Assembly (NCBI GenBank): GCA_963578625.1
Contig: CAUZEO010000043.1
Coordinates: 1-20,950 of the forward strand
Length of the DNA stretch: 20,950 bases
Direction: 5' to 3'
Source of the DNA: CAUZEO01 sp963578625
Lineage (GTDB): Bacteria; Verrucomicrobiota; Kiritimatiellia; SLOV01
The notes beneath the pieces were generated by a model. That model saw nothing but the letters and a program-made list of their open reading frames with translations, searched no databases and was not told where the DNA came from. Positions 1 through 9,500 of this stretch are shown here, piece after piece. The position numbers and the translations under genes are program-made. How positions within the stretch are numbered: position 1 is the first letter of the stretch; each line of letters begins with the position of its first letter.

Positions 1-29
1 AAGCCCCGAAGTTCTGAAGGTCAATCCTG

Positions 30-1322
30 TCACGCCTCGCCAACGTCGACCCGGTAACGGTAGCAGTCGGCCCAGTAGTCAAAACCTTCGCGTTCACGGT
101 CCCGGTTCATATAAAGCTCGATGAGTCCGGTCTCGCGATCCTGGAGGATGCCGGGGTCGGAAATGCATAGTCTTTCCGAGTCACCCTCCTGCCGCGTGTC
201 GATCGTGGTCACGCGGTCCTTGATGAGCTGGCCGCGGTCGCCGACCTCGGCGATAACAAACGGGTAGCGGGGGCCGTTGGCTACGGCGGTGTGGTCGGAG
301 ATAATGCCCAGCCAGTATACCTTGCCGTTCTTGATGCTCCGGAGGAGGTTGGACCGGCTGGACGAGGAATAGAACACCTCCCGGTTCTCGAAGTGCCAGG
401 GAACCGGGTCGGTGAAGGTCTGGCCGCCGTCGTCGGACCAGCAGTACCACTTGTGCCCCGGAGCGCTGGGCTCGATGCGGGTGTTACGGGCTTCGCTCTG
501 CATGTTCGAGCCGCGAAACACCGCCACGATCCGGCCGCCGGGCAACATCATCGCGGTCGACTCGTTCACGCCCCTTGAGGATTTCAGGTCGCTGATGACC
601 ACCGGGCGGGAAAAGGTCAGATCGTAATTCCCTCGCGCCTCGTTGAATGTCCCCCGCGCCACTATCATACCGTGCGTGAGATGGGGACAGGAGGGGAAGA
701 TCTCGTTGGGGTCCACGTCCAGGATGCGGCAACAGGAGATGAAGTTTGCGTCGACCGGAAAGATGATCTCGCCGTTGTCGAGCACGTCAATGTTGCTGCC
801 GTAGCATGCGTCATTGTGGTCGGTATAGTCGGGGTTCCGGCAGTTGTCCGGGTCGTAGTCGGCGCCCGGTTCGTACTTGATCAGGGCCGTGTTCCGTTCC
901 TCACCTCCGTCCGGGCGGACTTCCAACAGGCAGTGGTTGACATAACCGAGCTTGCCGCCCCAGTGCCGCTCGTAGGCCTTCTTGTGTCCGTCGAAAAAGA
1001 TACTACGCATACTCACCGACACGAAATGCCCGTACCGGGCGTTGTACGCCTGGTTGGCATACGCCCCGTCCGTGGTGACGATCTCGTCTTCGCCCTTCGC
1101 CTTGTACACCTCGCCGTGGACGTCTTCCCACGGCCCCCACGTCCGGCCGTTATCCGTGGATTGCCGTTCGAAGTCGGCGTTCGTCCAGTCGGCCTCCCGC
1201 TGCAGGCTGCGGTGCTCCAGTCTTCTCAGATCATTTGCGCTCAGGTACCGCTGGTGCCTGATATCGGTGGTTTGCTTGTCGGGAGCTGGTGCGTACAGCT
1301 CTTGCTCAACCTTGATGGTCAT
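30..1322 (-). CDS. BNR-repeat sialidase-like protein (six-bladed propeller), cytoplasmic
   Basis: 430 aa. Two Asp-box (BNR) motifs are visible: STDNGRTW at residues 55-62 and SDDGGQTF at 296-303, the hallmark of the sialidase superfamily propeller. Members hydrolyse terminal sialic acid or act on other glycans; many planctomycete-type members have no proven substrate, so exo-sialidase activity is inference. The full arginine triad cannot be assigned by eye. There is no signal peptide (MTIKVEQELYAPAPDK start), so it probably acts in the cytoplasm on imported oligosaccharides. The ATG is preceded by GAGGAG nine bases upstream. It is the seventh gene in the minus-strand operon, 25 bp after the preceding gene. 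Only 29 bases remain beyond its stop, so whether the operon ends here is unknown. Confident of the superfamily, not of the substrate. Confidence 0.8.
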   Translation of the reverse strand: MTIKVEQELYAPAPDKQTTDIRHQRYLSANDLRRLEHRSLQREADWTNADFERQSTDNGRTWGPWEDVHGEVYKAKGEDEIVTTDGAYANQAYNARYGHFVSVSMRSIFFDGHKKAYERHWGGKLGYVNHCLLEVRPDGGEERNTALIKYEPGADYDPDNCRNPDYTDHNDACYGSNIDVLDNGEIIFPVDANFISCCRILDVDPNEIFPSCPHLTHGMIVARGTFNEARGNYDLTFSRPVVISDLKSSRGVNESTAMMLPGGRIVAVFRGSNMQSEARNTRIEPSAPGHKWYCWSDDGGQTFTDPVPWHFENREVFYSSSSRSNLLRSIKNGKVYWLGIISDHTAVANGPRYPFVIAEVGDRGQLIKDRVTTIDTRQEGDSERLCISDPGILQDRETGLIELYMNRDREREGFDYWADCYRYRVDVGEA

Positions 1323-1347
1323 GGGAACGGGCTCCTCATTAAATTCA

Positions 1348-2916
1348 TTATTGACCCATCCGAAACGAGTACAGTTCGGCGTTGCGCATGACGAAACGCA
1401 GTCGGCGGTAGGTGCGGGCGTCGTAGTCCCCGCCGGGAACCAGGGCGGTTGCGTCGCCCTTCCACGTCACCTCCTGGCGTACCGAGTCACCGCTGAAGAC
1501 GTCGCAATCGTCAAGCCCGTTACCCGGCAACACGTTGCCGAGTTGATCGACCACTTCCGTCTTGATGTAGCCGCCGGGGCCGCAGGCAGCGTTGATGATC
1601 AACCGGTTGCCGCTTGAGCCAAACGGCTGCGTTTCAAGCATGCCCTCGCGGACCTCATTCGCGCCGATGGAGATGAAGCCGTCCTTCCGCGTCTTCGCCA
1701 GGCCGAGAGCATAGCCAACGTGGTCCCAGCCGCGGGCCTCGGGGACGTCAAGTCCCTCTCCGGACACCCACCAGTCGTGATGGTTCTTAGCCCCGCCGTA
1801 ATAGACCCACATCTCATCGCCCACGACGAGTGGCGGACTCGAGATGCTCACCATGAACTGCTCCCAGGAACCGGCGGGTCCCCGGCCCAGCCAGGTGCGG
1901 CCCGGCTCGACACGGCGCCAGTGCTTTCCGTCGCGGCTGTGCGCGAGTTGAACGGTAAAGGTGTTGCTGACCATGTGGAACATGTTGATAAACCCGAGCC
2001 ATTGGCCGCCCAGCCACATCGGGGTCATGGAATAGAGGGCGTCATCCAGGTTGTCGATCTCGGGATCGGGCGCCAGGATCGCCCGCGGCTCCGACCAGTT
2101 CATGAAATCACTGCTTTCTATCTGGAAGATGCGCCTGCGGTTCCGCCGGTTGGCCGGGCCTATCGCGATATCGAATGCCGGGCCCCCCATCACCAGGTCC
2201 GCACTCGGCCCGCTCGTGTGGGGCGCATTGCACATCCACGAATGACGGGTGAGCGCGGTGTAGGTGCGACTGACGGGGTCGAAGGCGCCCTGGAAGACAT
2301 CGCCCAGGCGGCCCCCCATTTTCCCAAAGGTCGGCACCTGGTCATAGGGCGTCCAGTGAATGCAGTCGGCCGAGTAGGCCGCTCCCTTTACCGACGCCCC
2401 GGCTTTGCCCGGCGCCACATGCGTATAGATGGCCTTGAACCGCTTCGCCGGATCTTCCTCGAATGGGTTCTCTACGCCGTACATGCTGTAGCAGGTGCCG
2501 AACGTCTCGCTTCCGAAAACAATATTGGTGTCGTGGCCATCTTCTTCCTGGATGCCCATGGGCGGTTTGACCCATCGCGCGCCGTCATCCGAGTAGGCGT
2601 AGCACTGGCGCAGGTGGGAGTGTGGCCAGCCGACGAGGCTTGTACCGGGGGCCCTCTTGTCGCGATTGAATCTCCAGCTCTGATACAGGCAGTGGAATCG
2701 CCCGGTTGAGGTATCTCGCCAGACCTGCGATCCGTTGGCCGTGAAGTACGTCACGTATTCCCAGGACCGGTCGCTCCGGATGATCGGGTTCGCATCGATC
2801 CTCTCCGGAGAATGAAGCGTTCGCGTCAGGTTGTGGACTGATTCGATGATCCCGTCATCGAAGAAATACTGGGGCTCGTTGCCGATGTGCAGTTCGGTGG
2901 TATCAATCTCAGCCAT
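1348..2916 (-). CDS. Glycosidase-like protein, five-bladed propeller (GH32/GH43/GH68-like superfamily)
   Basis: 522 aa, no signal peptide. The N-terminal two thirds look like the arabinanase/levansucrase/invertase propeller fold. Repeated blade motifs are YSDDGARW (108-115), YSADCIHW (about 181-188) and SRDGKHW (327-333), and VYYGGAKNHH lies at about 371-380. The last 110 residues form the beta-sandwich usual in this group, with DGFISI, the phrase LDDCDVFSGDSVR, and LRFVMRNAELYSF near the end. I infer cleavage of a glycosidic bond in an oligosaccharide; catalytic acids cannot be assigned confidently and members of this group are generally uncharacterised. The ATG follows AGGAG with an eight-base spacer (CAGGAGTCAAGTAATG). 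It lies 24 bp after the 1200-aa DUF4838 gene and 25 bp before the sialidase-like gene, so it is co-transcribed with both. Confidence 0.75.
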   Translation of the reverse strand: MAEIDTTELHIGNEPQYFFDDGIIESVHNLTRTLHSPERIDANPIIRSDRSWEYVTYFTANGSQVWRDTSTGRFHCLYQSWRFNRDKRAPGTSLVGWPHSHLRQCYAYSDDGARWVKPPMGIQEEDGHDTNIVFGSETFGTCYSMYGVENPFEEDPAKRFKAIYTHVAPGKAGASVKGAAYSADCIHWTPYDQVPTFGKMGGRLGDVFQGAFDPVSRTYTALTRHSWMCNAPHTSGPSADLVMGGPAFDIAIGPANRRNRRRIFQIESSDFMNWSEPRAILAPDPEIDNLDDALYSMTPMWLGGQWLGFINMFHMVSNTFTVQLAHSRDGKHWRRVEPGRTWLGRGPAGSWEQFMVSISSPPLVVGDEMWVYYGGAKNHHDWWVSGEGLDVPEARGWDHVGYALGLAKTRKDGFISIGANEVREGMLETQPFGSSGNRLIINAACGPGGYIKTEVVDQLGNVLPGNGLDDCDVFSGDSVRQEVTWKGDATALVPGGDYDARTYRRLRFVMRNAELYSFRMGQ

Positions 2917-2940
2917 TACTTGACTCCTGACGTTGGGAAC

Positions 2941-5900
2941 TTATTCATGCAAATCATCCGGGCCGGCGACGGCCAGAACCGAGGACCCACTGCCACTGAG
3001 AAACCGGATGGCCAACACGTGGGGGCCCTTACCCAGGCGCACGGTCTTGACATAATCGTTCGGGCTCGGCGGCCAATCGCCGTTGCCGTATTCGAGCGTA
3101 TCCATCAGGGGCTCGCCGTCCACCCACGATTCGAACCACCAGTCGGCCCCCAGGCCGAGCGTCACCTCCTGGTCGGCGTCCAGGTCGAACGGGATGAACA
3201 CGAAGGCGGTCCGTCCGGCCGACGCGCCCAGCATCTCGACCAGGTCGAGCCGGTTGTCTTGGGACGTCATGGTTTTCGGCTCGAGTGTCTTGCCGGCGAT
3301 AACCAGTTCATCCGGAACGGACTGCAGGATATCCTTCGGCGGCACGGGGTCATTGCGGTTTAGCGGGCCGAACACGGTCCAGGTCTTGGGTAGCGAGAGC
3401 CGGCCCTGGATGGGGGCCGGCGGCACCGGTGTGCCGGACTGAACCAGACCCTGCTTCCTCAGCCCGGCCACAACCTGGTCCAGGGCGGGGCCCGCCAGTC
3501 GCGTCGGCGAGTTGACGAGGTGCGCCGGCCGCCAGGTGGCCTTCAGCCCCTTCGGGCAGGCCATGGAAATGGCGATGGTTGCCTCGTCGCCGGGCGCCAT
3601 ACCCCGGAAGACGGTGACATCCAGCGGCAGGTCTTCAAGTTCAGCCGGACTCAGGCCGGTGGCCCGGGCAGTGCGTTCGAAGCCCAGGCCACTGTCCCCA
3701 CTGTCCTTCCTTCCGTTGATATACAGGACGACCTCCCCGCGGACGCCCGGCACGTACAGGATGTTGTTGAGGTTCCGCGGAAACGCCCTGGGCACGGCCA
3801 CGCGGGTCCGCAGCCAGGCGTAGCCGGGCTTGTCCTCGTGCAACGTGGTGCCCGGTTCGATCTCGGCCCAGCCGCCATCGTCGGTCTCCGGCTCATGCCA
3901 CCCGTTTTCCTCGCCGGTGCCGGTCGTGTCGTATTGGAACCGCCACTTCGGGCCGAATTCCACGGCCGCGACGCCTTCGGCTTTGCCCAGCGCCTCGCCC
4001 TCGGCGAGTCTCCCCCACAGCCCGGTGATGCGATCCCGGTCAGGCGGACTGACGAGATTGTTCTCAAGGTATCCGATGTTCTGCCCGATCCCGCCTTCCA
4101 CCCAACCGGCGTTGGCCGGCTTGATGGCGTAGACATAGGCGGTGCCCGAGCTGTCGGACGAGTCATTGTAGAGGGTCAGGATGACGGCGCGAATGTCCGC
4201 GTATTGACCCGCCAAGGCGGATAGGTCCCACCTCATAACGGTGCGAACGGGGTTGTTCCTGTTGGCCCACGGCATACTGCCGACGCCGCTGGTGTGGTAG
4301 GTGCCTTTGTTGGCGTTGCCTTCCGTTTCCACCAGCAAGTTGTCCTCGCAGCCCTGGTAATCGGAAACCAGGGCATTGTCGACGCCCTGCTGGAAGACGA
4401 TGCGCTTGCGGTCTGTGCCGTCCCCGGACGTGTAGTCGATCGTGAGCTTCGGGCGTAGCGACACCGGCGCCCGCTCCGACGCCGCCCACCCGAATCGATC
4501 GCCCAGGCTCGTCTCACTCGCCGGATCGGCCTTGATGATGATCCCGGCGTTGGCGGCCCGGGGGCCGGACCATTGATCGACCAGGTCTTTCAATGACAAT
4601 CCGTCATGGCCGGTCAAAGCGATTTCGGTGCTGTCGCCGAGGCCCGTCCACCTGTGCATGGCCAGGGCCACGTGGTCGTAGTCTTCATTCGGTTTGCCCG
4701 TATCGCCCGCGGGCCCACACCCGGCCGTGCCGGTCCAGGGAGAGTTCCAGCAGCTCGCACCGGACTCGGTAGTGTGCTTGAACTCATCCAACATCCGCCG
4801 GTAACCGGCCGGGTCTTCCCCGGGCCCACGGTTGAGCGCCAGGTACTGAAGCGGCAACTTAGCCAGGCGAACGCGGCGGAGCAGCTCCCCGTCCTTTCCG
4901 GCCAGGCGATCGGCCTCGCGCAGCAGCGAGAAAGCTTCGTCCCGGACCGGCCGCGTGAATAGAAAATCATACATCATCTTGGCCTGGCCATCCTGCAGGA
5001 AGTTCATGTGGTGGCGGTCCCACATGCGCCACAGCAGATCGTCGTAGGCCTGCATGGGCTCGCCGGCGGGGCCGTAGAAGCCGTAGTTGAAATCCCGCAC
5101 CAGCCGGCGGGTGTCGCGGGAGGGGTCCCAGAGCTGCTTGGACCAGACCCAGCATCGCATGAGGCTGCGGTCGGCCCCGTCGTTGGGGTTGTGTGCGCCC
5201 TGGAGGAAGACGCCCGTGGCCCCGTGCCGGACGTAGTAACGCAGGTTGTCCGTGACCGCCGGCATGTTCGGGATCGGGCGGATGGTGTACTGGAACACGA
5301 TGGTGTAGTCCCAGATCCGGATGTTGGCTCCCGCGTCGTGCCAGGCCTTCAGGGCCTTCTTGAACGGCGCCCGGTCCGGCCCGGCCATGGTCGGTGTCTC
5401 GGTGACGGGCAAATGCGGCCAGGTCCAGGTGGACGAATCAGTGGCCAGCGTGATGATGACGTTCTTGCGAGGCTTTTCGTTGATTGGGGGCCTGAATGTA
5501 CCGAGGTAGGCGAGCGTCGTGATCCGTACCTCCGGATAGACGTTCTCGACTTCTCCGGCGATGCGGTTGATCGCGCGCAACAACGAGCCCATTGCCGTGC
5601 CGCCAGCCGCTTCGTCGATCGCCTTGCACACCTCGCACTCGCAGTAGCCCCGAGTGTCGTTGGGCGAGATCTCGTAGAACCGCACCGTCGGATTGGCCTC
5701 GTGGTGGTCCAGGAGCTGCTGGAGGATGATTCTTTCCACGTCCGGATGGCTCATGCAGAGCTGACGTGTTGTTCGCTTCCCGTCGATCTCAGCGTAGTAC
5801 TCCGGGTGCTCCTTGAAGTACTTCCCGGGTGGGACGAGAGAATTGTAGGTGTGGGAAAAGCCCCAGGCCGCGCCCACCGAAGACATGCTCTCGAGCCGGT

Positions 5901-6543
5901 TGGCGCGGGTCCATTCCGCGTTGCCCTGTGCATCGGCGTAATGCACATCGCGCACATGATCCAGCACCGGCTTGTACGCGCGCGGCACGGGACGAAACCG
6001 CAGGGAGGGCCGCGAGGGGATCAGCGGTTCATACAACTTCGAATACCACCGACAGCCCAGGTCCTCCTCCAGCAGGCAGTACGCACCATTGAGCGTGCCC
6101 TGCGGGGTCTGGCCGAAGATGAACAACTGCTCACCCTGAACCGCCACGGCATAGCCGTCCTCGCCCAGGTCTTCCTGAATCTGGACGGGCGCGGCCTGCT
6201 CCAGAAGCCGGGTGCGCCCGACGCTGATCTCCCGCCCGGTAGGATTGAATTCCGGACTTTCTTCGATGAGCGCAAACTCCGCGCCGGCCATCTGCCCCAG
6301 GTAGTCGCGCAGCTTCTCCGCAGCCAGCTTCTCCTCCCCCTCGGCTTCGGCGGGCACCACGATCCGGTACAGCGCCTTTCCGTTCTCGGCCAGGTGCAAC
6401 TCCGGCCCGGGCCTTCCCGTGGGGCGTAACGAGTGGGTCCACCCGGAGTGGACGGAAACAGCCCCATAGGCAGCACCTGCCAGAAGGCCTGAAACCGTCA
6501 CGCCGATCATCATCGCAGTCCTTCTTTTGACTACAGGCATCAT
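2941..6543 (-). CDS. Secreted DUF4838 protein (alpha-glucuronidase-like) with an inserted DNRLRE module
   Basis: 1200 aa from ATG 6543. The open frame extends 77 codons further upstream, but that part overlaps the preceding gene and reads as arginine-rich shadow sequence. The chosen start gives a signal peptide (MMPVVKRRTAMMIGVTVSGL, cleavage near AAYGA), an AAGGG-like ribosome site, and an ATGA overlap with the upstream stop. Layout: GH67N-like/hexosaminidase b-like domain about 48-175; DUF4838 core about 190-590 with EISPNDTRGYCECEVC (291-306) and IRIWDYT (408-414); DNRLRE material 592-824 in permuted order; galactose-binding-like sandwich about 865-990 (WRFQYD, WHEPETDDGGW, YAWLRTRV, LYINGR); C-terminal sandwich about 1050-1195. 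The DUF4838 family is related to alpha-glucuronidase and beta-hexosaminidase folds but its reaction is not established. Probably periplasmic or surface-exposed; role in the glycan pathway is inferred from neighbours. Confidence 0.85.
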   Translation of the reverse strand: MMPVVKRRTAMMIGVTVSGLLAGAAYGAVSVHSGWTHSLRPTGRPGPELHLAENGKALYRIVVPAEAEGEEKLAAEKLRDYLGQMAGAEFALIEESPEFNPTGREISVGRTRLLEQAAPVQIQEDLGEDGYAVAVQGEQLFIFGQTPQGTLNGAYCLLEEDLGCRWYSKLYEPLIPSRPSLRFRPVPRAYKPVLDHVRDVHYADAQGNAEWTRANRLESMSSVGAAWGFSHTYNSLVPPGKYFKEHPEYYAEIDGKRTTRQLCMSHPDVERIILQQLLDHHEANPTVRFYEISPNDTRGYCECEVCKAIDEAAGGTAMGSLLRAINRIAGEVENVYPEVRITTLAYLGTFRPPINEKPRKNVIITLATDSSTWTWPHLPVTETPTMAGPDRAPFKKALKAWHDAGANIRIWDYTIVFQYTIRPIPNMPAVTDNLRYYVRHGATGVFLQGAHNPNDGADRSLMRCWVWSKQLWDPSRDTRRLVRDFNYGFYGPAGEPMQAYDDLLWRMWDRHHMNFLQDGQAKMMYDFLFTRPVRDEAFSLLREADRLAGKDGELLRRVRLAKLPLQYLALNRGPGEDPAGYRRMLDEFKHTTESGASCWNSPWTGTAGCGPAGDTGKPNEDYDHVALAMHRWTGLGDSTEIALTGHDGLSLKDLVDQWSGPRAANAGIIIKADPASETSLGDRFGWAASERAPVSLRPKLTIDYTSGDGTDRKRIVFQQGVDNALVSDYQGCEDNLLVETEGNANKGTYHTSGVGSMPWANRNNPVRTVMRWDLSALAGQYADIRAVILTLYNDSSDSSGTAYVYAIKPANAGWVEGGIGQNIGYLENNLVSPPDRDRITGLWGRLAEGEALGKAEGVAAVEFGPKWRFQYDTTGTGEENGWHEPETDDGGWAEIEPGTTLHEDKPGYAWLRTRVAVPRAFPRNLNNILYVPGVRGEVVLYINGRKDSGDSGLGFERTARATGLSPAELEDLPLDVTVFRGMAPGDEATIAISMACPKGLKATWRPAHLVNSPTRLAGPALDQVVAGLRKQGLVQSGTPVPPAPIQGRLSLPKTWTVFGPLNRNDPVPPKDILQSVPDELVIAGKTLEPKTMTSQDNRLDLVEMLGASAGRTAFVFIPFDLDADQEVTLGLGADWWFESWVDGEPLMDTLEYGNGDWPPSPNDYVKTVRLGKGPHVLAIRFLSGSGSSVLAVAGPDDLHE
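4072..4770 (-). other. Circularly permuted DNRLRE module embedded in the 1200-aa DUF4838 protein
   Basis: Residues 592-824 of the host protein. The first part (TTESGASCWNSPWTGTAG... LSLKDLVDQWSG... AANAGIII... RPKLTIDY, about 592-704) matches the C-terminal half of the DNRLRE proteins at 12901-13902 and 14601-15452, which have LMDLVDEWSGNQANNAGMIL and PQLIVDY. The second part (FQQGVDNALVSDYQGCEDNLL... RWDLSALAGQYA... KPANAGWVEG, about 717-817) matches their N-terminal half (FQNGVNGYTGCQDNFL, RWDVSALAGQYA, TPANSAWIEG). Together the halves make about one complete domain, with no obvious duplication or gap, joined through the natural C-to-N end. The flanks (YRRMLDEFKH before, YLENNLVSPPDRDR after) read as continuous DUF4838-family sequence. 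Order and similarity are seen directly; insertion into DUF4838 is inferred from family knowledge. Confidence 0.7.
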
Positions 6544-9500
6544 AGTGACGCGCCCTTTCCGTTGAGGTCGGTCACCTTGTTTGTTTCGACTAAGCCGTTC
6601 GTTTTCCCGAACACAATTCTCCCGCGGCGTGCCATGGGCATATCCGTCCAAGGCGCGTTGAGCGGCGGCGACCAGACGTAGGCGCGGCCTTTCCGGGTTC
6701 GAAGGAGGTCGGCGCGATGTTCCGCTCCCAGGCCGGGAGCGGACGACCTGGGGATGGTGACGAAGACCGCCCACCAGCCCGCCCCGGAAACTGTCTCGGA
6801 AGTAATGCCGGCCGCATCCGTTTCGGGCGTCTTGCCCGGCCGGCAGGTCACGGCGATCGGCGGCGCGTTCCTGATGTCGTTGCTGTTATAGAGCTTCAGC
6901 GTGACCGAGTCCTCTTCGTTAGGCGCTTCCGGCTGGATGCAGTGGAAGGCCGCGTAGATCGCCGTCTCATCCTGAAGGATTCGAATTTCCGTGGGCCCGG
7001 TGCCGGGATCGAAGCCCAGGTTGTCCACCGGAACCGACGCCTTGGATCGTCCGCGCACCAGGGTTGTGGCGGGGGCTTTCGTCCACGCGGGATCGGCCAG
7101 GTCCGGTTTCGGGGGCAACTCGACCCGGGGAATCCGGTACTCGGGCGTTCGGTTGACCCACTTGTGCGCCACACGAGCCGCGACCAGGAAGCCGTCATGG
7201 CTGCGGTACATCGATTCCTGGGGATGGAAGTTTTCCCACCCGTCGCGCATCCATGCGACACGGCGCTGGTAGAGTGTCGGTTCCACCCGTGGAGCGTCTC
7301 CAGACGCGGCTCCCTGTGGCTCGACGCTCACGCTCAGCAGCTTGCCGCCTTCCGTTCCATCGCCGCTGTCCGGCGTCGTCTCGCCGGTGTCGTCGTCCGC
7401 ACCGACATGCAGGTCCAGGGCATCGCGAACAACCCCCGGACCCGCGGTGTCCGAGAAGAGATGGAAAAGGTAACTCGTGTGGGCGGGGACGACGGGCGCG
7501 TCCCCATCGATGAGCGCGGTTACGTCCTTTCCTTCGGGGGGCAGGTTGGTGGCGGTTGGGGGGAACTCGCGCCGAACCGACAGGTCGCCGTACCAGACGG
7601 TCCCCTTCTGGTTCCCGCGGTATACATAGACGTGGTACAGGAAGCGGGTTCCCGGGGGAGCGGTGATGACCTGGCTGACTGTCCGCGGCTCGCCGTCAAA
7701 CCGATTCTGGAGCAAGTAGGTCCATTTGCCCGTGGACCACTGAACCGCCAGGAAACTGTTGGCGCCGTCGGCGGCCTTGCCGGTGATTGTGACCCGGAAC
7801 TCTGCCCCGGGGAAGGCGGGTATCCTCAGGCTGCGGGCCGTGTGCACGACATACTTTTGCGAAAACGCCTTCAGACCGCCGGCCAGGCGTCTGTCAGACG
7901 GAATCACCTCCCTCGGCAGCGTTGGCATGGCAGGCAGCAGCCGTGCTCTGGGCCCGGGCTGCACTACGAGTTTCTGCCCGCGGACAAGTGTGTCGCGATA
8001 GAGTAGCCGGCCATCCGCCCAGCGGACGGTCGGGAAGCGCACCGGCTGGTCGCCGGCCTCCATAACCACCTCGAAGGGCCGGGCGGTGTCGGCCGCATTG
8101 CGGCGGATGAACCAGCCCTCCCCGACGAACTCGGCCGCCCGCCCGCCGGGAAGATCGCCCACGGCAGCCTGGGCCTCGCACAGCAGCTGCTCCGCCTCCT
8201 CGACCACCTCCGGCGTGTACGTCAGGCCATAGAACCACGTCGGGGGGACGTAGGCGGAATAGCCGGATGATGTCCACTTCGGCCAATGTACCTGCTCGTA
8301 GCGTTGGAACAGTAACCGGTACAGCCTCTCCATGGCGTCGGCGCCGGGGCCGAAAAAATTCCGGCAGTAGTCACGCAGATGGGCGTCCACATCCAGGTCC
8401 GGATCCCACAGCAGCGCGAACGTGACCGCGACCATGTAGTGGTCCGCCTGGATGATCTCCTCTCCGCCGTTGAGGAACACGCCGCCGATCCGGTCGCGGT
8501 TCTCACGGAGGAATTGCTGCAATGTGTTCGGATAGAGAGTCGGTGCGCAGGACCAGTACTGCGGGTAGCAGGTGTAGTCCCAGATGTACAGGCGGCTGCG
8601 GTCGCCTCCCAGCTTCTTCGACCACGCGCCGAGTAGTTCCCCGATCTCCCGGCGGGCCGCGGGTTCCTTGTAGAAATTCAGGGGCGCATTGTGGACGCAG
8701 ACCTGCACGTCCACGTTGTCGGGCAGGTCCAGGTTGCCGGGCCAGATTCGGCCCTGGTAAGCCAGGGCGGCGACGCGCTTGTCCGGCCAGCGCTGCTTGA
8801 CGGCCAGGCCTAGCTCGCGAATGTAGTGGTCCCACCACAGGCGCGAGTGCTTTGCGAACCGGCCGCGGTCCGGCTCGATCAGGGCCCGGCAGAAGTCGTC
8901 CCGGCACTCGACCCAGTTGTCATCCGGCTCGACAGGGATGTACTTCGGGCCCGGTTTCCCTCCCGTTTGCTGACCGGTGCGGTAGTAGGTATCGATGTGC
9001 TCCAGTTCCCGCTCGAGTACCTCCGGATTGCCGTAGCAGAGGAATCGGAAGTCGCGGCTACCGTCGGCCAGGAGAGAGAAGTATTCGGGGTGAGACTCCT
9101 GGTAGAGACTATTCCACCCCATGTGGGTGTGGTTGCAGGAGAAGCCCGTGGCCTTGCCGGGCCGCGTAGCGGCCTTCCAGTCGCCGGTGCCCGAGTAAGG
9201 GACAATCTGCCGGTAGGGGAAAAACGGGGCGGACTCGTAGTCGATGGGCCCCACGGTGATGGTGGGCCGGTGAGGCGAGACCCTACCCAACTCCGCATCC
9301 GGACCGCGCTGAAAATAGAAGCGATAGCCGAGGTACTTTTCCAGGAAGATGTAGGTCGCATTGAGCGTGCCTCGGTCCTCGGGGTAGGGGCTGTTGTTGG
9401 TGCCCCGGGGGGCGATCTCACCGAGGAGGGCCAATCCGCGAGGGAACGTCTTGATTCTCACGCCCTCGCTTTCTGTGGGCGTGAAGAGCCCGAACTTGTC

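Noticed and set aside
5008..6429. 473-aa open frame on the plus strand
   Set aside because: It is antisense to the DUF4838 gene, has no family motifs, and is full of valine, arginine and glycine runs typical of a high-GC shadow frame.
6544..6774. 77-codon N-terminal extension of the 1200-aa DUF4838 protein
   Set aside because: It overlaps the preceding gene in another frame, is rich in arginine and proline, and lies before a signal peptide that must be N-terminal; the ATGA overlap start at 6543 explains the gene better.
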